Shown here one piece after another: positions 4,947 through 5,393 of a stretch of 5,393 bases of DNA. The stretch covers positions 1 to 5,393 of the forward strand of contig JAEZHZ010000349.1 of the NCBI GenBank assembly GCA_023436745.1. The letters are read 5' to 3'. The notes beneath the pieces were generated by a model that saw only the letters and a program-made list of their open reading frames with translations, was not told the origin of the DNA and did no database searches. Both the position numbers and the translations under genes were made by a program. How positions within the stretch are numbered: position 1 is the first letter of the stretch; every line of letters begins with the position of its first letter. This DNA is from Pseudomonadota bacterium. Its GTDB lineage: Bacteria > Pseudomonadota > Alphaproteobacteria > Rhizobiales > Devosiaceae.

Positions 4947-5393
4947 TCAGTTGTTGACCCACACCACGGTGCGGCTGGAATTTTCCACCAGCACCGGGCG
5001 GTCGTTCACATAGACGTAGGAGTAGGTGGAGCTGTCCGGAATGGCGGTGATCTGCACGTCGGACGGCAGAACCTTGCCAACCACCACGTCGCCATCCACC
5101 GTCACCGAACCGATCGGGTTGCCGGCGGCATAGTCGGCGACCGACTGCGACACCACGTAGCCCGGCGACTGCACCAGGGCGCGCGACTCGAGGTCGACGA
5201 TCCAGACGCGGTCGTTGGCATAGATGTAGCCATAGGCGGGGTCGCCCTGGATCGGGTAGATGGTCACATCGGCCGGGACCACGTAGCCAACGTCGAGCCC
5301 GCCATCGAGGTAGATGACATCCACCGGGTTGGCGGTGGCGTAGTCCACGGTCGATGCCTGGACGCCGGCTTCGCCGGCGCTCACCGCCCCGGC
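4947..5393 (-). CDS. DUF1236-repeat protein, partial (start beyond the window)
   Basis: This is the C-terminal part of a protein of unknown function with two tandem DUF1236-like units. The frame stays open to the right edge of the window. The only candidate start near the edge is a GTG at 5384, which gives no signal peptide; family members normally begin with one followed by a low-complexity region, so the true start is probably outside. Numbering from that GTG, unit 1 spans about 12-72 and unit 2 about 81-145. Shared landmarks are DYA.xNP, a VDG/LDGG turn, VGxVxPxDV, a Y-x-Y-x-NDR block and a hydrophobic end (SRALVQ or SRTVVWV). The protein ends NN and has no cysteine in the visible part. 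Export to the periplasm is inferred from the family. DUF1236 is known mainly from Hyphomicrobiales. A GC hairpin follows the stop. Confidence 0.85.
   Translation of the reverse strand, partial: AGAVSAGEAGVQASTVDYATANPVDVIYLDGGLDVGYVVPADVTIYPIQGDPAYGYIYANDRVWIVDLESRALVQSPGYVVSQSVADYAAGNPIGSVTVDGDVVVGKVLPSDVQITAIPDSSTYSYVYVNDRPVLVENSSRTVVWVNN
4950..5351 (-). repeat. Two tandem DUF1236 units within the coding region
   Basis: At protein level the copies encoded by 5351-5169 and 5144-4950 align along their whole length. VPADVTIYPI in the first matches LPSDVQITAI in the second, and YGYIYANDR matches YSYVYVNDR. The second keeps NDRPVLV; the first has NDRVWIV. The DNA copies have diverged well beyond recent duplication, so this is an old internal duplication and not a slippage-prone repeat. 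Confidence 0.75.

Overview
The window is GC-rich, densely coding DNA that looks chromosomal and alphaproteobacterial. A Hyphomicrobiales (Rhizobiales)-like host is the best guess. The reasons are the FolC sequence style, the DUF1236-type protein at the right edge (a family known mainly from that order) and the strong G/C bias at third codon positions, which opens many long antisense frames. GC was judged by eye, not counted. I see no tRNA, rRNA, CRISPR array, transposase, integrase or phage gene, and no gene-free stretch longer than about 300 bases.

Layout. One gene reads rightwards: folC (4-1296), for folate synthesis and polyglutamylation. It converges on a run of leftward genes. From right to left, in transcription order, these are: a DUF1236-repeat protein whose start lies beyond the window (4947-5393); a SelW-like CXXC thioredoxin-fold protein (4530-4850); a periplasmic polar amino acid binding protein (3661-4452); its ABC permease (2749-3564); a CreA-family lipoprotein (2174-2692); and a 1-Cys peroxiredoxin (1374-2009). 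A GC hairpin followed by a T-rich tract ends the peroxiredoxin gene at the convergent junction with folC. A second GC hairpin follows the DUF1236 gene.

How the genes fit together. The binding protein and permease form two parts of an amino acid uptake system. The ATPase that must power it is not in the window, and creA sits directly downstream of the permease instead. A palindrome-rich spacer separates binding protein from permease and could lower permease output relative to the binding protein. The SelW-like protein and the peroxiredoxin are both thiol-redox proteins. They are separated by the transporter genes and creA, so a shared role is only a guess.

Nothing here amounts to a clearly new system. 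The points most worth a second look are the interleaved palindrome between the transporter genes, the perfect inverted repeat just upstream of the peroxiredoxin ribosome binding site, the missing ATPase, the lipoprotein form of CreA, and a cluster of departures from consensus in FolC motifs.
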